Assembly (NCBI GenBank): GCA_018402075.1
Contig: JAGYJP010000001.1
Location: 558,001-622,000, forward strand
Direction: 5' to 3'
Length of the DNA: 64,000 bases
Source of the DNA: Candidatus Nanopelagicales bacterium
Lineage (GTDB): Bacteria > Actinomycetota > Actinomycetes > S36-B12
The position numbers were made by a program, and so were the translations under genes. Position 1 is the stretch's first letter; every line of letters starts with the position of its first letter. Below the pieces are notes generated by a model. The model was given only the letters and a program-made list of their open reading frames with translations, was not told where the DNA came from and made no database searches. This document shows, piece by piece, positions 33,486-42,445 of this stretch.

Positions 33486-34559
33486 TCACACGTTGAAGCG
33501 GAACTCGACAACATCGCCGTCTTGCATAATGTAGTCCTTGCCTTCAATGCGCACTTTGCCGCGCGCTTTCGCCTCCGACATGGAACCTGCATCCACTAAG
33601 TCGTTGAAAGAAACAATTTCCGCTTTGATGAATCCTTTTTGGAAATCCGTGTGAATGACTCCTGCGGCTTCAGGAGCCGTCGCATTTCTCGGAATGGTCC
33701 AGGCTCGTGCTTCTTTAGGTCCTGCGGTGAGGTAGGTCTGCAGCCCCAAGGTATTGAAGCCAACACGAGCCAACGCCTTCAGTCCTGATTCCTCTTGACC
33801 CACCGACTGCAGTAATTCCAGTGCCTCTTCATCAGATAACTCAACGAGCTCAGATTCAATTTTTGCATCGAGGAAAACAACATCGGCAGGCGCAACAAGT
33901 ACACGCATCTCCGTGCGAAAATCTTGATCGGCTAACTCTGTTTCATCGGCATTCACCACATAAACGAATGGCTTAGCGGTAAGGAGAAAGAGTTCCCGAA
34001 TCGGTGTCGAATCAAATCCCGCGCCAAAAAGGGTTCGGCCGGAATTTAGAATCTGCTGGGCAGCCTCTGCTGCTTCCAAGACAACCGTCTTGGATTTATC
34101 TAGCCGGACTTCCTTCTGTAATCGCGGAATTGCTTTTTCCAGAGTCTGCATGTCGGCGAGGATCAATTCAGTGTTGATTGTTTCCATATCCTCTTTCGGG
34201 GATACCCGACCTTCAACGTGCACGACATCGTCATCGGTAAATGCACGAAGAACCTGACAAATGGCATCGGATTCCCGGATATTTGCCAGAAATTTATTCC
34301 CAAGTCCCGCACCTTCAGATGCACCCTTCACGATGCCAGCAATATCAACAAAGGTCACACTGGCGGGAATTATTTTCTCGGAACTAAAAATTCCTGCCAA
34401 AGTATTGAGACGATCGTCGGGGACTCCCACAACGCCCGTATTTGGCTCAATTGTGGCAAAAGGGTAATTCGCCGCGAGCACATTGTTTTTGGTCAAAGCG
34501 TTGAAAAGCGTTGACTTGCCCACATTCGGTAAACCGACAATTCCCAGAGTTAATCCCAC
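33486..34559 (-). CDS. ychF: redox-regulated ATPase YchF
   Basis: 357-residue Obg-related P-loop protein that binds ATP and associates with ribosomes. G1 VGLPNVGKSTLFNAL, G3 DIAGIVKGASEGAGLGNKF, the deviant G4 NADE (in VVNADETE) that accounts for ATP preference, a coiled coil and the C-terminal TGS domain (ARAWTIPRNATAPEAAGVIHTDF...QDGDVVEFRF). GTG start with TAGACT 6 bases upstream. Confidence 0.97.
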   Translation of the reverse strand: MGLTLGIVGLPNVGKSTLFNALTKNNVLAANYPFATIEPNTGVVGVPDDRLNTLAGIFSSEKIIPASVTFVDIAGIVKGASEGAGLGNKFLANIRESDAICQVLRAFTDDDVVHVEGRVSPKEDMETINTELILADMQTLEKAIPRLQKEVRLDKSKTVVLEAAEAAQQILNSGRTLFGAGFDSTPIRELFLLTAKPFVYVVNADETELADQDFRTEMRVLVAPADVVFLDAKIESELVELSDEEALELLQSVGQEESGLKALARVGFNTLGLQTYLTAGPKEARAWTIPRNATAPEAAGVIHTDFQKGFIKAEIVSFNDLVDAGSMSEAKARGKVRIEGKDYIMQDGDVVEFRFNV

Positions 34560-34565
34560 GGCGCG

Positions 34566-34571
34566 AGTCTA
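34566..34571 (-). promoter_or_regulatory. leaderless -10 element of ychF
   Basis: TAGACT, six bases, then GTG (34559) on the minus strand. Confidence 0.6.
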
Positions 34572-34655
34572 GATCTCACGCATTGCTCACTCCGACATGG
34601 TGGGCATCAAGTGTTGATTCGGGGGATTGTCAGATTCCCATGCCACCATGCGTAC

Positions 34656-35738
34656 ATGGATGCTACAACCGCTCTTCTCGCAATTGTCCTTGTTGGCGTA
34701 GGTATTGCACTGGGCTTTTTCCTGGGCCGGGGCCGCAAGGCTGATCCTGCGATTCCTCAATTGGAATCCGGTCTTCACTCACTCTCTGACGCGATAGACC
34801 GAATGAACACGCAAGTAGCCAATAGTCAAGCTGCCGGGATTGCATCAGCCACCGCACTGAAATCGGAACTTCTCACCTCGCTGGCACATCACACCCAGAA
34901 TGTCACCACATCCGTAGCAGATGTTCGGCAACAAGCTGTTCAACTCACATCAGTACTCAATCGCAGTAGTGCGCGTGGTCGTTGGGGTGAAATGGAGTTG
35001 CGGCGGCTTGTGGAGGCCGCCGGACTCATGAATCGAGTCCACTTCATTGAACAGGGAAGTGTGCTCACCGATGGGGGCTCCCTTCGCCCCGATCTTCAAG
35101 TTCTTCTTTCTGATGACAGGTGCATATTGGTGGATGCAAAAACACCCATGGAGAATTACCTCGCTGCCGCCAATTGCCCGGATCCGAATGAACAAGAAAA
35201 ACTCATGGCCGAACATACAAAGTCAGTTGTCTCCCATATTGATCTATTAAGTCGGAAGGCTTACTCAGCCAACTTTGAGGAATCAATTGATTTTGTCATC
35301 ATGTTTCTCCCATCGGAATCATTGCTCGAATCCGCATTGCACTACCGCCCAGATCTCTTGGATTATGCATTTTCTCGAAATATTGTGCCGGCGACTCCCA
35401 CCACCCTGTACGCGCTTCTTCGCGGTGTTGGCATGAGTTGGAAGAACAATGAAATGCTCGAACAAGCGAAGGAAATCTCTCAACTATCGCGAGAGCTATA
35501 TACACGTGTTGACGTTGTGTTCGCTCACTTCAGCCGATTAGGTAAATCTCTCCAGGGTGCCGTAACTAACTACAACCAGACTGTTCGCTCCATTGATACT
35601 CGAGTCAGGCCTACCGGGGCCAAACTCGCTGAGCTGGGTGTCCGAACAGAAAAGAATGAAGAGCAGCTGACTGAGACCCCGGAGCTTGATCCATATATTG
35701 CCGAGGTTCCACCTCAACTCAACGCAATAAATGATTAA
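34656..35738 (+). CDS. rmuC: RmuC-family DNA recombination protein
   Basis: 360 residues. An N-terminal membrane helix (TALLAIVLVGVGIALGFFLGRG), a helical region, then the nuclease-fold core: SSARGRWGEMELRRLVEAAGL, SLRPDLQVLLSDDRCILVDAKTPMENY, IDFVIMFLPSESLLESAL, then a C-terminal coiled region. RmuC limits inverted-repeat rearrangement in E. coli. The ATG at 34656 has CACCAT 6 bases upstream; a longer frame from 34611 lacks support. DUF6542 follows after 27 bases. Confidence 0.9.
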   Translation: MDATTALLAIVLVGVGIALGFFLGRGRKADPAIPQLESGLHSLSDAIDRMNTQVANSQAAGIASATALKSELLTSLAHHTQNVTTSVADVRQQAVQLTSVLNRSSARGRWGEMELRRLVEAAGLMNRVHFIEQGSVLTDGGSLRPDLQVLLSDDRCILVDAKTPMENYLAAANCPDPNEQEKLMAEHTKSVVSHIDLLSRKAYSANFEESIDFVIMFLPSESLLESALHYRPDLLDYAFSRNIVPATPTTLYALLRGVGMSWKNNEMLEQAKEISQLSRELYTRVDVVFAHFSRLGKSLQGAVTNYNQTVRSIDTRVRPTGAKLAELGVRTEKNEEQLTETPELDPYIAEVPPQLNAIND

Positions 35739-35765
35739 TACCGGAAAAGTAGTAACGTGAACCCC

Positions 35766-36554
35766 GTGAGTCAGGACCCGACAGATCAGGTTTCAAATGC
35801 TGCCGAAGATCCTTATGCATCCCTCTTTCGCCCCGAAGAGCCCACACCTGACTCACAGGAAATATCACTCAAGGGCTCAGGATCAAATCCCCCAGCGGAA
35901 ACTGGGCGAGTTTTCAAAAGTCAAGGTGTAAATGGTCACGAGGAGGCGCTTCTTGCCGTCCCCCACCAGAAATCCGGAAAACTTCGGACACTGACCCGTG
36001 GTTCGCAGCAAAACACCGATGTCATCTCAATTGAGGCGAGTGCCTCTGGATCTACCGAGAACGTCAGCATTTCTGAAATTGCCATGCATATGCCGGCACC
36101 CAAACAACCACGGGCGCATCCCGAGCAATCACCACGGGCCCGAAATCATAAGAGTTCAGGCCAGCGCTCCACGGGTCGATCTCATCTGGTTGATTCTCTC
36201 GGCGCCCCGTGGGTGTACGCCATCACCGTTACTGTGACAGTGGTCTTTGCCCTTGGCAACGTTTTTCTCTTCAATTCACAACCTGGCGCCCTCACTGGAA
36301 TTGGTCTCGTGGGTGCCACTATTTTTGTGAGTTTTGCTGTGAAATCTTCAGACGATATCCACGCAATTTATGCACCTGCTATCGCATTCTTCATTGTCGC
36401 AGTCACGGTTGGGCAAATTAATTTTTCAGGATCAGGATTTATCAACCGAAGTATTGAGGTGTTCTTTGTCCTTGGACAAAACTGGATCTGGATTATTGGT
36501 TCAACGGTAATCGCATTAACAATAGTGGCCTTGCGCCGCCGATCACTTCGCTGA
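35766..36554 (+). CDS. DUF6542-like membrane protein (Rv1111c-like)
   Basis: About 262 residues. A long polar N-terminal half (about 1-140) rich in S, P, E and Q, then four membrane helices ([69 protein letters not shown]). The topology and position next to ispH and ychF fit the actinobacterial DUF6542 family; function unknown. TAACGT is 7 bases before GTG 35766; GTG 35757 is an alternative. It overlaps the convergent ispH stop by 12 bases. Confidence 0.65.
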   Translation: MSQDPTDQVSNAAEDPYASLFRPEEPTPDSQEISLKGSGSNPPAETGRVFKSQGVNGHEEALLAVPHQKSGKLRTLTRGSQQNTDVISIEASASGSTENVSISEIAMHMPAPKQPRAHPEQSPRARNHKSSGQRSTGRSHLVDSLGAPWVYAITVTVTVVFALGNVFLFNSQPGALTGIGLVGATIFVSFAVKSSDDIHAIYAPAIAFFIVAVTVGQINFSGSGFINRSIEVFFVLGQNWIWIIGSTVIALTIVALRRRSLR

Positions 36555-37505
36555 AGCCGCTTTAATATCTCTGCGCAGTTCCGGGGGCAAAGCAAACATC
36601 AGGGTTTCTTCCGCCGTTCGCACCTCTTCGACTGAATCAAATCCGCGCTCGCTGAGCCACTCAAGCACTTCGGCGACCAAAAGTTCCGGCACCGATGCTC
36701 CGCTGGTTACGCCAATGGTGGAGGCTCCATCGATCCAGGAATCGTGCAACTCCCGGAAACTGTCAACGCGATATGAGGAACCCGCACCCGCATCAAGTGC
36801 AACCTCAACCAACCGCACAGAGTTTGACGAATTACCGGAACCGACAACGAGAACTACATCGCAATCCGGAGCCATTGCTTTCACCGCAGTTTGACGGTTT
36901 TGAGTTGCATAACAAATATCGTCGCTCGGTGGACTTTGTAAATTAGGAAACCGTTCTTTGAGAACTGCAACTGTTTCTAAAGTTTCATCGACAGAAAGTG
37001 TTGTTTGGGACAACCAAATGAGTTTGTCAGGGTTCTCGACTTCAAGAGTTCGAGCACCTTCAGGGTCTTCCACCAATGTGATGGCGTCAGGGGCTTCACC
37101 TGTTGTCCCTACAACTTCTTCGTGGCCATCGTGACCAATCAAAATAATGTCAAAACCTTCATTGGCAAATCGACGAGCCTCGGCATGCACCTTTGTGACC
37201 AGGGGGCACGTCGCGTCAATGGTCTTCAATTGTCGTTCCGCTGCTTCTTCATGAACAATCGGGGCAACTCCGTGCGCAGAAAATACGACAGTGGACCCTT
37301 CGGGGACTTCTTCGACTTCGTCGACAAAAATCACACCGCGCTCTTGGAGCGACTCCACGACAAACTTGTTGTGGACAATTTCCTTACGCACATATACGGG
37401 TGCGCCATACAGGTCCAGAGCCTTTTCCACCGTCAAAATCGCTCGGTCAACTCCGGCGCAGTATCCACGTGGGGCGGCCACGAGAACCCTTTTTCCCTCA
37501 GACAT
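36543..37505 (-). CDS. ispH: 4-hydroxy-3-methylbut-2-enyl diphosphate reductase
   Basis: 320-residue Fe-S enzyme, last step of the MEP isoprenoid route giving IPP and DMAPP. The three cluster cysteines lie in [23 protein letters not shown] and [11 protein letters not shown]; histidines of the active site occur in FSAHGVAP and [17 protein letters not shown] is present. ATG start with TACGAT 6 bases upstream. Divergent from xseA across 46 bases. Confidence 0.97.
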   Translation of the reverse strand: MSEGKRVLVAAPRGYCAGVDRAILTVEKALDLYGAPVYVRKEIVHNKFVVESLQERGVIFVDEVEEVPEGSTVVFSAHGVAPIVHEEAAERQLKTIDATCPLVTKVHAEARRFANEGFDIILIGHDGHEEVVGTTGEAPDAITLVEDPEGARTLEVENPDKLIWLSQTTLSVDETLETVAVLKERFPNLQSPPSDDICYATQNRQTAVKAMAPDCDVVLVVGSGNSSNSVRLVEVALDAGAGSSYRVDSFRELHDSWIDGASTIGVTSGASVPELLVAEVLEWLSERGFDSVEEVRTAEETLMFALPPELRRDIKAASAK

Positions 37506-37511
37506 GGCATT

Positions 37512-37517
37512 ATCGTA
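37512..37517 (-). promoter_or_regulatory. leaderless -10 element of ispH
   Basis: TACGAT, six bases, then ATG (37505). It is preceded by CGCT, as is the xseA element on the other strand, giving a TAAGCG/CGCTTA inverted repeat (37516-37521 and 37536-37541). Confidence 0.6.
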
Positions 37518-37539
37518 AGCGCTGGGCCCCCACTCCGCT

Positions 37540-37545
37540 TAGGCT
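37540..37545 (+). promoter_or_regulatory. leaderless -10 element of xseA
   Basis: TAGGCT, six bases, then GTG at 37552. The spacing favours the second of two adjacent GTG codons as start. Confidence 0.6.
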
Positions 37546-37551
37546 GCGGTG

Positions 37552-38718
37552 GTGGCATTGGAGACTTCAGCTCAATCCCCCGCACCGGTGCGCGTTATTT
37601 CCGCGTTGCTCCATGATTACATTGACAGACTCAGTTCCATTTGGGTCGAGGGACAGGTTGCCCAATACAAGCCCCGTCCCGGTGCCACAGTTCAATTTAT
37701 TACCCTCCGCGACACAGATGCGGAATTTTCCCTCAAAGTGATGGTCAATTCTGCACTCATTGGCGGCATGAACCGCCCTCTGGCTGAAGGCCAGCGAATA
37801 GTGATTTTTGGCAGGTGTGATTTCTGGGCCAAACAAGGATCACTGCAGATAATTGCCAAAGAAATTCGCGCTGTGGGGCTTGGCGACCTACTGGCTCAAC
37901 TGGAGGCCTTGAAGAACAAACTCGCTGCAGAAGGTTTGTTCTCAGCTGACCGAAAGAAACGGATTCCATTCCTTCCGCAGAGAATTGGCCTCATCACCGG
38001 TCGCCAAAGCGATGCCATGCACGACATTCTCGTGAATACGCGAGATCGTTGGCCAGCTGCCGACTTTGAAATCCGAGAGGTCGCGGTCCAAGGTGTCTCC
38101 GCAGTACCCGAAATTACTCGGGCACTGTCCGAACTAGATTCCCTAGGACTCGATGTCATTGTTATTGCCCGGGGCGGGGGAAGCCTCGAAGACTTACTCC
38201 CCTTTAGCAATGAAACCCTGATCAGAGCTGTTTCCCAAGCAGTCACTCCCATTGTGAGTGCCATTGGCCATGAACAGGACACTCCACTTGTGGATTTCGT
38301 CGCCGACCTGCGGGCGTCAACACCAACAGATGCCGCCAAAAAAATTGTCCCTTCACTTGCAGAAGAACGGCGACTCATCAGCGAACTGCGTCAGAGAACA
38401 ATCAGGTCGGTGAATGCACAACTTGATGTTCACTCACTGAAGATACGCGAGACCCGCAAACGCCTTCAGCAAATAGTTGTCCATCGAGTGGACTCAGAAT
38501 TGCGCACAATTGCACATCTTCGCACTCAGGTCAGGTCACTCTCTCCCGCGGCCACAATGGATCGCGGATATTCAATCGTGCTGACACCTGCTGGAGAGAT
38601 AGTCCGCGACCCGGCACAAGTCGCGATTGGCAGCCTTTTAGATATTCGGCTTGCCCACGGGCGGCTCGATGCACAAAGACTCGAACCACAGAAGGCGGAG
38701 GAACTCCATAATGCCTAA
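37552..38718 (+). CDS. xseA: exodeoxyribonuclease VII large subunit
   Basis: 388 residues. N-terminal OB fold (about 10-105: SSIWVEGQVAQYKPRPGATVQFITLRD), catalytic core with IGLITGRQSDAMHDI, VIARGGGSLEDLLPFSNE and SAIGHEQDTPLVDFVADLRASTPTDAAK, then a coiled coil and the C-terminal MDRGYSIV element. It degrades single-stranded DNA with XseB. The xseB gene overlaps its end by 8 bases. Confidence 0.96.
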   Translation: MALETSAQSPAPVRVISALLHDYIDRLSSIWVEGQVAQYKPRPGATVQFITLRDTDAEFSLKVMVNSALIGGMNRPLAEGQRIVIFGRCDFWAKQGSLQIIAKEIRAVGLGDLLAQLEALKNKLAAEGLFSADRKKRIPFLPQRIGLITGRQSDAMHDILVNTRDRWPAADFEIREVAVQGVSAVPEITRALSELDSLGLDVIVIARGGGSLEDLLPFSNETLIRAVSQAVTPIVSAIGHEQDTPLVDFVADLRASTPTDAAKKIVPSLAEERRLISELRQRTIRSVNAQLDVHSLKIRETRKRLQQIVVHRVDSELRTIAHLRTQVRSLSPAATMDRGYSIVLTPAGEIVRDPAQVAIGSLLDIRLAHGRLDAQRLEPQKAEELHNA

Positions 38719-38938
38719 GAAGAATGACAATGAATCCTTCGGTGACCAAGTCATGGGTTATGAACAAGCCCGCGACCAACTAGCCGACATTGCCTCTCAA
38801 CTGGAACGCGGGAACCTTAGTCTCGAAGAATCATTAGCATTGTGGGAGCAAGGCGAGAAGCTGGCTGACATCTGCGAACACTGGCTCACAAATGCTCGTG
38901 AACGTGTCAACCCTAGTGACCAACAAAACGAGAACTAG
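38711..38938 (+). CDS. xseB: exodeoxyribonuclease VII small subunit
   Basis: 75-residue helical protein: GYEQARDQLADIASQLERGNLSLEESLALWEQGEKLADIC is the XseB core. The ATG at 38711 overlaps the xseA stop, so the two subunits are made by coupled translation. The longer frame from 38651 is inside xseA and rejected. Its stop overlaps that of the convergent DUF4245 gene by 4 bases. Confidence 0.94.
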   Translation: MPKKNDNESFGDQVMGYEQARDQLADIASQLERGNLSLEESLALWEQGEKLADICEHWLTNARERVNPSDQQNEN

Positions 38939-39495
38939 CTACTCAAAGTGTCAATTGCCGGCACAAGCGATTGAACTGCTTCGCGAAGATCTGACTCGGT
39001 CCCCGTTCCCTGAATGATCGTGGTGACTCCGCCTTCCAGGCTCACCAAAGAGTCGCCTGTTTGCGCAGTGAAGTACTGCCACTGCTGTCCGTCAATTTCG
39101 ATAAGGCCTGCTATTTCACCGTTTCCGGTTTCACGTTCAATAAATATTGGATCGCTCAGAGAAGATTGGGTGACTTCAAGGTATTGATCGCCTTCAGTAA
39201 CGAAGCCCACATGCCACACAGGAATATCTCCAGACTCTTCCGTGGTTTCCCACCGAACACTTGTGGGGCGCAGGCCCTCAAGTGTGGGAACAACAATTGG
39301 ATACTCGGCCTGGGCACTTGCCACGACCACGAGCGGGTCGATATCAACAACTCTGACTGGATCGGGGCTCGGGCGCCACGTCACCAACAGCAGCGCTCCC
39401 ACCGCGGCGAGCACGACAGCCATGGACCGAATCATGTCGCCCACAGTCTGTTTCATGCGGGCATTCGGCTTACCGGTTGGCTGTGGATCAGTCAC
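38935..39495 (-). CDS. DUF4245 family membrane-anchored protein
   Basis: 186 residues: short cytoplasmic part, one membrane helix ([16 protein letters not shown], about 25-40), then an external domain with [33 protein letters not shown] and [13 protein letters not shown]. The family sits next to xseB and glpX across actinobacteria; role unknown. GTG start at 39495 with CATTAT 6 bases upstream. Divergent from glpX. Confidence 0.85.
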   Translation of the reverse strand: MTDPQPTGKPNARMKQTVGDMIRSMAVVLAAVGALLLVTWRPSPDPVRVVDIDPLVVVASAQAEYPIVVPTLEGLRPTSVRWETTEESGDIPVWHVGFVTEGDQYLEVTQSSLSDPIFIERETGNGEIAGLIEIDGQQWQYFTAQTGDSLVSLEGGVTTIIQGTGTESDLREAVQSLVPAIDTLSS

Positions 39496-39501
39496 CCCCT
39501 A

Positions 39502-39507
39502 ATAATG
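39502..39507 (-). promoter_or_regulatory. leaderless -10 element of the DUF4245 gene
   Basis: CATTAT, six bases, then GTG (39495) on the minus strand. Confidence 0.5.
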
Positions 39508-39542
39508 GTGTATTTGCGCGCCACTGGCACTTTGACCACCGA

Positions 39543-39548
39543 TACGCT
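39543..39548 (+). promoter_or_regulatory. leaderless -10 element of glpX
   Basis: TACGCT, six bases, then ATG at 39555. Confidence 0.6.
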
Positions 39549-39554
39549 CAACCC

Positions 39555-40574
39555 ATGACGCCAAAGCCCCATGAGTCGCATCCTGAAGTTCCAGAGCGAA
39601 ATCTGGCCATGGAATTAGTTCGAGTGACCGAAGCGGCCGCCATGGCGGCCGCCCGGTGGGTGGGTCGTGGCGATAAAAACGGTGCCGACGGAGCCGCGGT
39701 TAATGCCATGCGCACGCTGGTGAGCAGTGTTTCCATGAGTGGAACAGTGGTGATTGGTGAGGGTGAAAAAGACGAAGCCCCAATGCTTTTCAATGGTGAA
39801 CAAGTCGGCGATGGCACCGGCGCAGCCGCCGATGTTGCGGTTGATCCAATCGATGGCACAACCCTCGCGGCTAAAGGTATGCCTAATGCGATTTCCGTTA
39901 TTGCTGTCGCCGAACGAGGATCGATGTTTGACCCGAGCGCGGTCTTCTATATGAAAAAACTAGTTGTCGGTCCAGAGTCTGCTGGAAAAGTAGACATCGA
40001 TGCTCCTACGGCGTGGAATCTTGAACAGGTTGCCAAGGCTAAAGGCGAGTCAATTGCCGATCTCACCGTATGTTTACTGGACCGCCCGCGACACGATTCC
40101 TTGGCCCAAGAAATTCGAAATGCCGGAGCGCGTATCAAGTTTATTACCGATGGCGATGTCGCAGGTGCAGTGATGGCAGCTCGAGAAGGTACCGGCGTTG
40201 ATATTTTGATGGGTATTGGGGGCACGCCCGAAGGAATCATCACCGCATGTGCCATTACGTGTTTGGGCGGTGAGATCCAAGGAAAACTATGGCCGGTAGA
40301 CGACAACGAAAGAATCAAAGCTCTTGAAGCTGGCCATGACCTCAATCGTGTGCTCACCACAACTGACTTGGTGACCGGAGACAATAACTTCTTCTGTGCC
40401 ACGGGCATTACTGACGGCGAACTGCTCGAAGGAGTGCGCTATACACCGCATGGCCCCACCACTCACTCCATTGTCATGCGAAGCAAGAGTGGAACCGTTC
40501 GCGAGATAAAGAGTGAACACCGCATTGCCAAACTTTCGCGCTATTCAGCAGTCGACTTCACGGGAAATCGGTGA
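39555..40574 (+). CDS. glpX: class II fructose-1,6-bisphosphatase
   Basis: 339-residue gluconeogenic phosphatase: fructose-1,6-bisphosphate to fructose-6-phosphate. Metal-site motifs [18 protein letters not shown] and [12 protein letters not shown], with [16 protein letters not shown] and MGIGGTPEG in the second half. ATG 39555 matches the family start and has a -10 at the standard spacing. The amylosucrase gene follows after 3 bases, making a two-gene sugar operon. Confidence 0.96.
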   Translation: MTPKPHESHPEVPERNLAMELVRVTEAAAMAAARWVGRGDKNGADGAAVNAMRTLVSSVSMSGTVVIGEGEKDEAPMLFNGEQVGDGTGAAADVAVDPIDGTTLAAKGMPNAISVIAVAERGSMFDPSAVFYMKKLVVGPESAGKVDIDAPTAWNLEQVAKAKGESIADLTVCLLDRPRHDSLAQEIRNAGARIKFITDGDVAGAVMAAREGTGVDILMGIGGTPEGIITACAITCLGGEIQGKLWPVDDNERIKALEAGHDLNRVLTTTDLVTGDNNFFCATGITDGELLEGVRYTPHGPTTHSIVMRSKSGTVREIKSEHRIAKLSRYSAVDFTGNR

Positions 40575-40577
40575 GAC

Positions 40578-42428
40578 ATGTCCCAGGATTTTGTATCGCG
40601 ACTTGCTCGATTCGGTCCCGATATTCACTCCGGACTCACAGATCTCTACACCGATAACGTAAACGCTATTTACGCACAGATTATTACCCTCGCACAATCG
40701 GCCCACAATGCACGGAGCAAGAAGCTTAGACAACGGGACAAGGATCAGCCTGTCGACTGGTTTCAAAGCGAAAAGGCGATTGGCTATGTCGCATACACAG
40801 ATCGTTTTGCCGGCGACCTCAAAGGTGTCAAGAAGAAAATTCCATACTTGAAGGCCCTTGGTGTCACTTATCTTCACCTCATGCCCTTGCTTAACCCGAG
40901 GCCCGGCGAGAATGATGGCGGATATGCGGTCATGGATTTCCGGAATGTTGCCCCTTCATTAGGAACAATGCGTGACCTTGCTTCACTCACTGACGCTCTT
41001 CATGATCAAGGTATTTCACTGACCATTGATCTCGTGCTCAACCACGTAGCCATGGAACATGAATGGGCAATTAAGGCTCGTGAAGGAAACTCGACATATC
41101 TTGACTATTTCTATGTTTTCCCAAATCGTGAAATCCCGGATCAATTCGAGCAATCGTTGCCAGAGGTTTTCCCTGATTTCGCTCCAGGAAATTTCACGTG
41201 GAATGACGACATTGGGTGGGTCTGGACAACCTTCAATTCCTACCAATGGGATGTAAACTGGTCAAACCCTCAGGTGCTGTTCGAATTTCTCGACATTATT
41301 GGCTTTCTGGCAAATCAGGGAGTTGACTGTCTGCGCCTCGACGCCATTGCCTTTTTGTGGAAAAGACTTGGGACATCAAGTCAAAACCAGCCTGAGGTCC
41401 ATAGCCTTACCCAAATTTTGAGGGCCTTTGCAAGGGTTGTTGCTCCTTCCATGATTTTTCAAGCGGAGGCGATTGTTGGACCTAGCGATGTTGGTGCCTA
41501 TCTGGGTGCAGAGCGATTCAAGGGAAAAGTCAGTGATGTCGCGTACCACAATTCCTTAATGGTTCAAATTTGGTCAGCATTTGCAGCCAAGGACGCCCGA
41601 CTGATGTCTATTGCGCTCAATAGGTTCGCCGAACTTCCATCTGGCACAGCATGGACCACCTATCTACGATGCCACGATGACATCGGCTGGGCCATCGATG
41701 ACGCCGACGCCGGGTCCCTGGGGTGGGATGGTTTTGGCCATCGCACATTTCTCGCCGATTACTACAGCGGAAATTTCAATGGATCATTTGCACGTGGCCT
41801 GGTTTTTCAGGAAAACCCCGCAACAGGTGACCGCCGAATTTCAGGAAGTACTGCCAGTCTCGCCGGAGTTGAGGCGGCTCTAGAAATCACGGAGCCCGAG
41901 CAGCGCATTCAAGCGGTGGGTTTAGCACTGGACCGAATCGCCTGCGGCTATGCCATCGTTTTCGGATTCGGGGGCTTACCGCTTATTTATATGGGCGACG
42001 AATGGGGATTACAGAATGACTACTCCTACACGGCTATCACATTTCAGGCACCGGATAACAGGTGGGTCCACCGACCATTTATGCCCGATTTCGAGAAATT
42101 GAATCCTGACCAGAAATATATTGCCCAGGAACTCTCCTCACGATTAACTCGATTATCTGCCGCGCGAGCTTCCCTGCCGCACCTGCACGCCTCCCAGAAA
42201 TCGATCGTTCTTCCTACCTCACACAACGCGGTCTTCATGGTGCTTCGCGATGGCGCGCGCGGCTCGCTCCTTCAGGTTTACAACGTCAGCCCTCATCCGG
42301 TCACCATTTCAGCGAGTGAACTCCCTTGGGAGCCTCTCAATAGTGACTTGATTACCGGAAACACCGTCGAAATCGGTGACCAAATCCACATCCCGCCTTA
42401 TGCCCATTGGTGGTTATTACCTCGTTAG
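40578..42428 (+). CDS. amylosucrase (GH13_4)
   Basis: 616-residue glucansucrase-type enzyme: uses sucrose as glucosyl donor to lengthen alpha-1,4-glucan and frees fructose. Conserved GH13 regions: YTDRFAGDLKGVKKKIPYL, DLVLNHVAMEHEW, the nucleophile D255 in CLRLDAIAF, the acid/base E297 in FQAEAIV, and the HDD triad at 366-368 in RCHDDIGW. GSFARGLVFQENPATGDRR is typical of amylosucrase rather than alpha-amylase. Sucrose hydrolase is an alternative. Co-transcribed with glpX; a fructokinase-like gene lies 11 kb away. Confidence 0.88.
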   Translation: MSQDFVSRLARFGPDIHSGLTDLYTDNVNAIYAQIITLAQSAHNARSKKLRQRDKDQPVDWFQSEKAIGYVAYTDRFAGDLKGVKKKIPYLKALGVTYLHLMPLLNPRPGENDGGYAVMDFRNVAPSLGTMRDLASLTDALHDQGISLTIDLVLNHVAMEHEWAIKAREGNSTYLDYFYVFPNREIPDQFEQSLPEVFPDFAPGNFTWNDDIGWVWTTFNSYQWDVNWSNPQVLFEFLDIIGFLANQGVDCLRLDAIAFLWKRLGTSSQNQPEVHSLTQILRAFARVVAPSMIFQAEAIVGPSDVGAYLGAERFKGKVSDVAYHNSLMVQIWSAFAAKDARLMSIALNRFAELPSGTAWTTYLRCHDDIGWAIDDADAGSLGWDGFGHRTFLADYYSGNFNGSFARGLVFQENPATGDRRISGSTASLAGVEAALEITEPEQRIQAVGLALDRIACGYAIVFGFGGLPLIYMGDEWGLQNDYSYTAITFQAPDNRWVHRPFMPDFEKLNPDQKYIAQELSSRLTRLSAARASLPHLHASQKSIVLPTSHNAVFMVLRDGARGSLLQVYNVSPHPVTISASELPWEPLNSDLITGNTVEIGDQIHIPPYAHWWLLPR

Positions 42429-42433
42429 AGATC

Positions 42434-42439
42434 TAGGCT
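42434..42439 (+). promoter_or_regulatory. leaderless -10 element of the fumarase gene
   Basis: TAGGCT, six bases, then GTG at 42446, so the gene need not rely on amylosucrase transcripts. Confidence 0.6.
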
Positions 42440-42445
42440 TACAGA

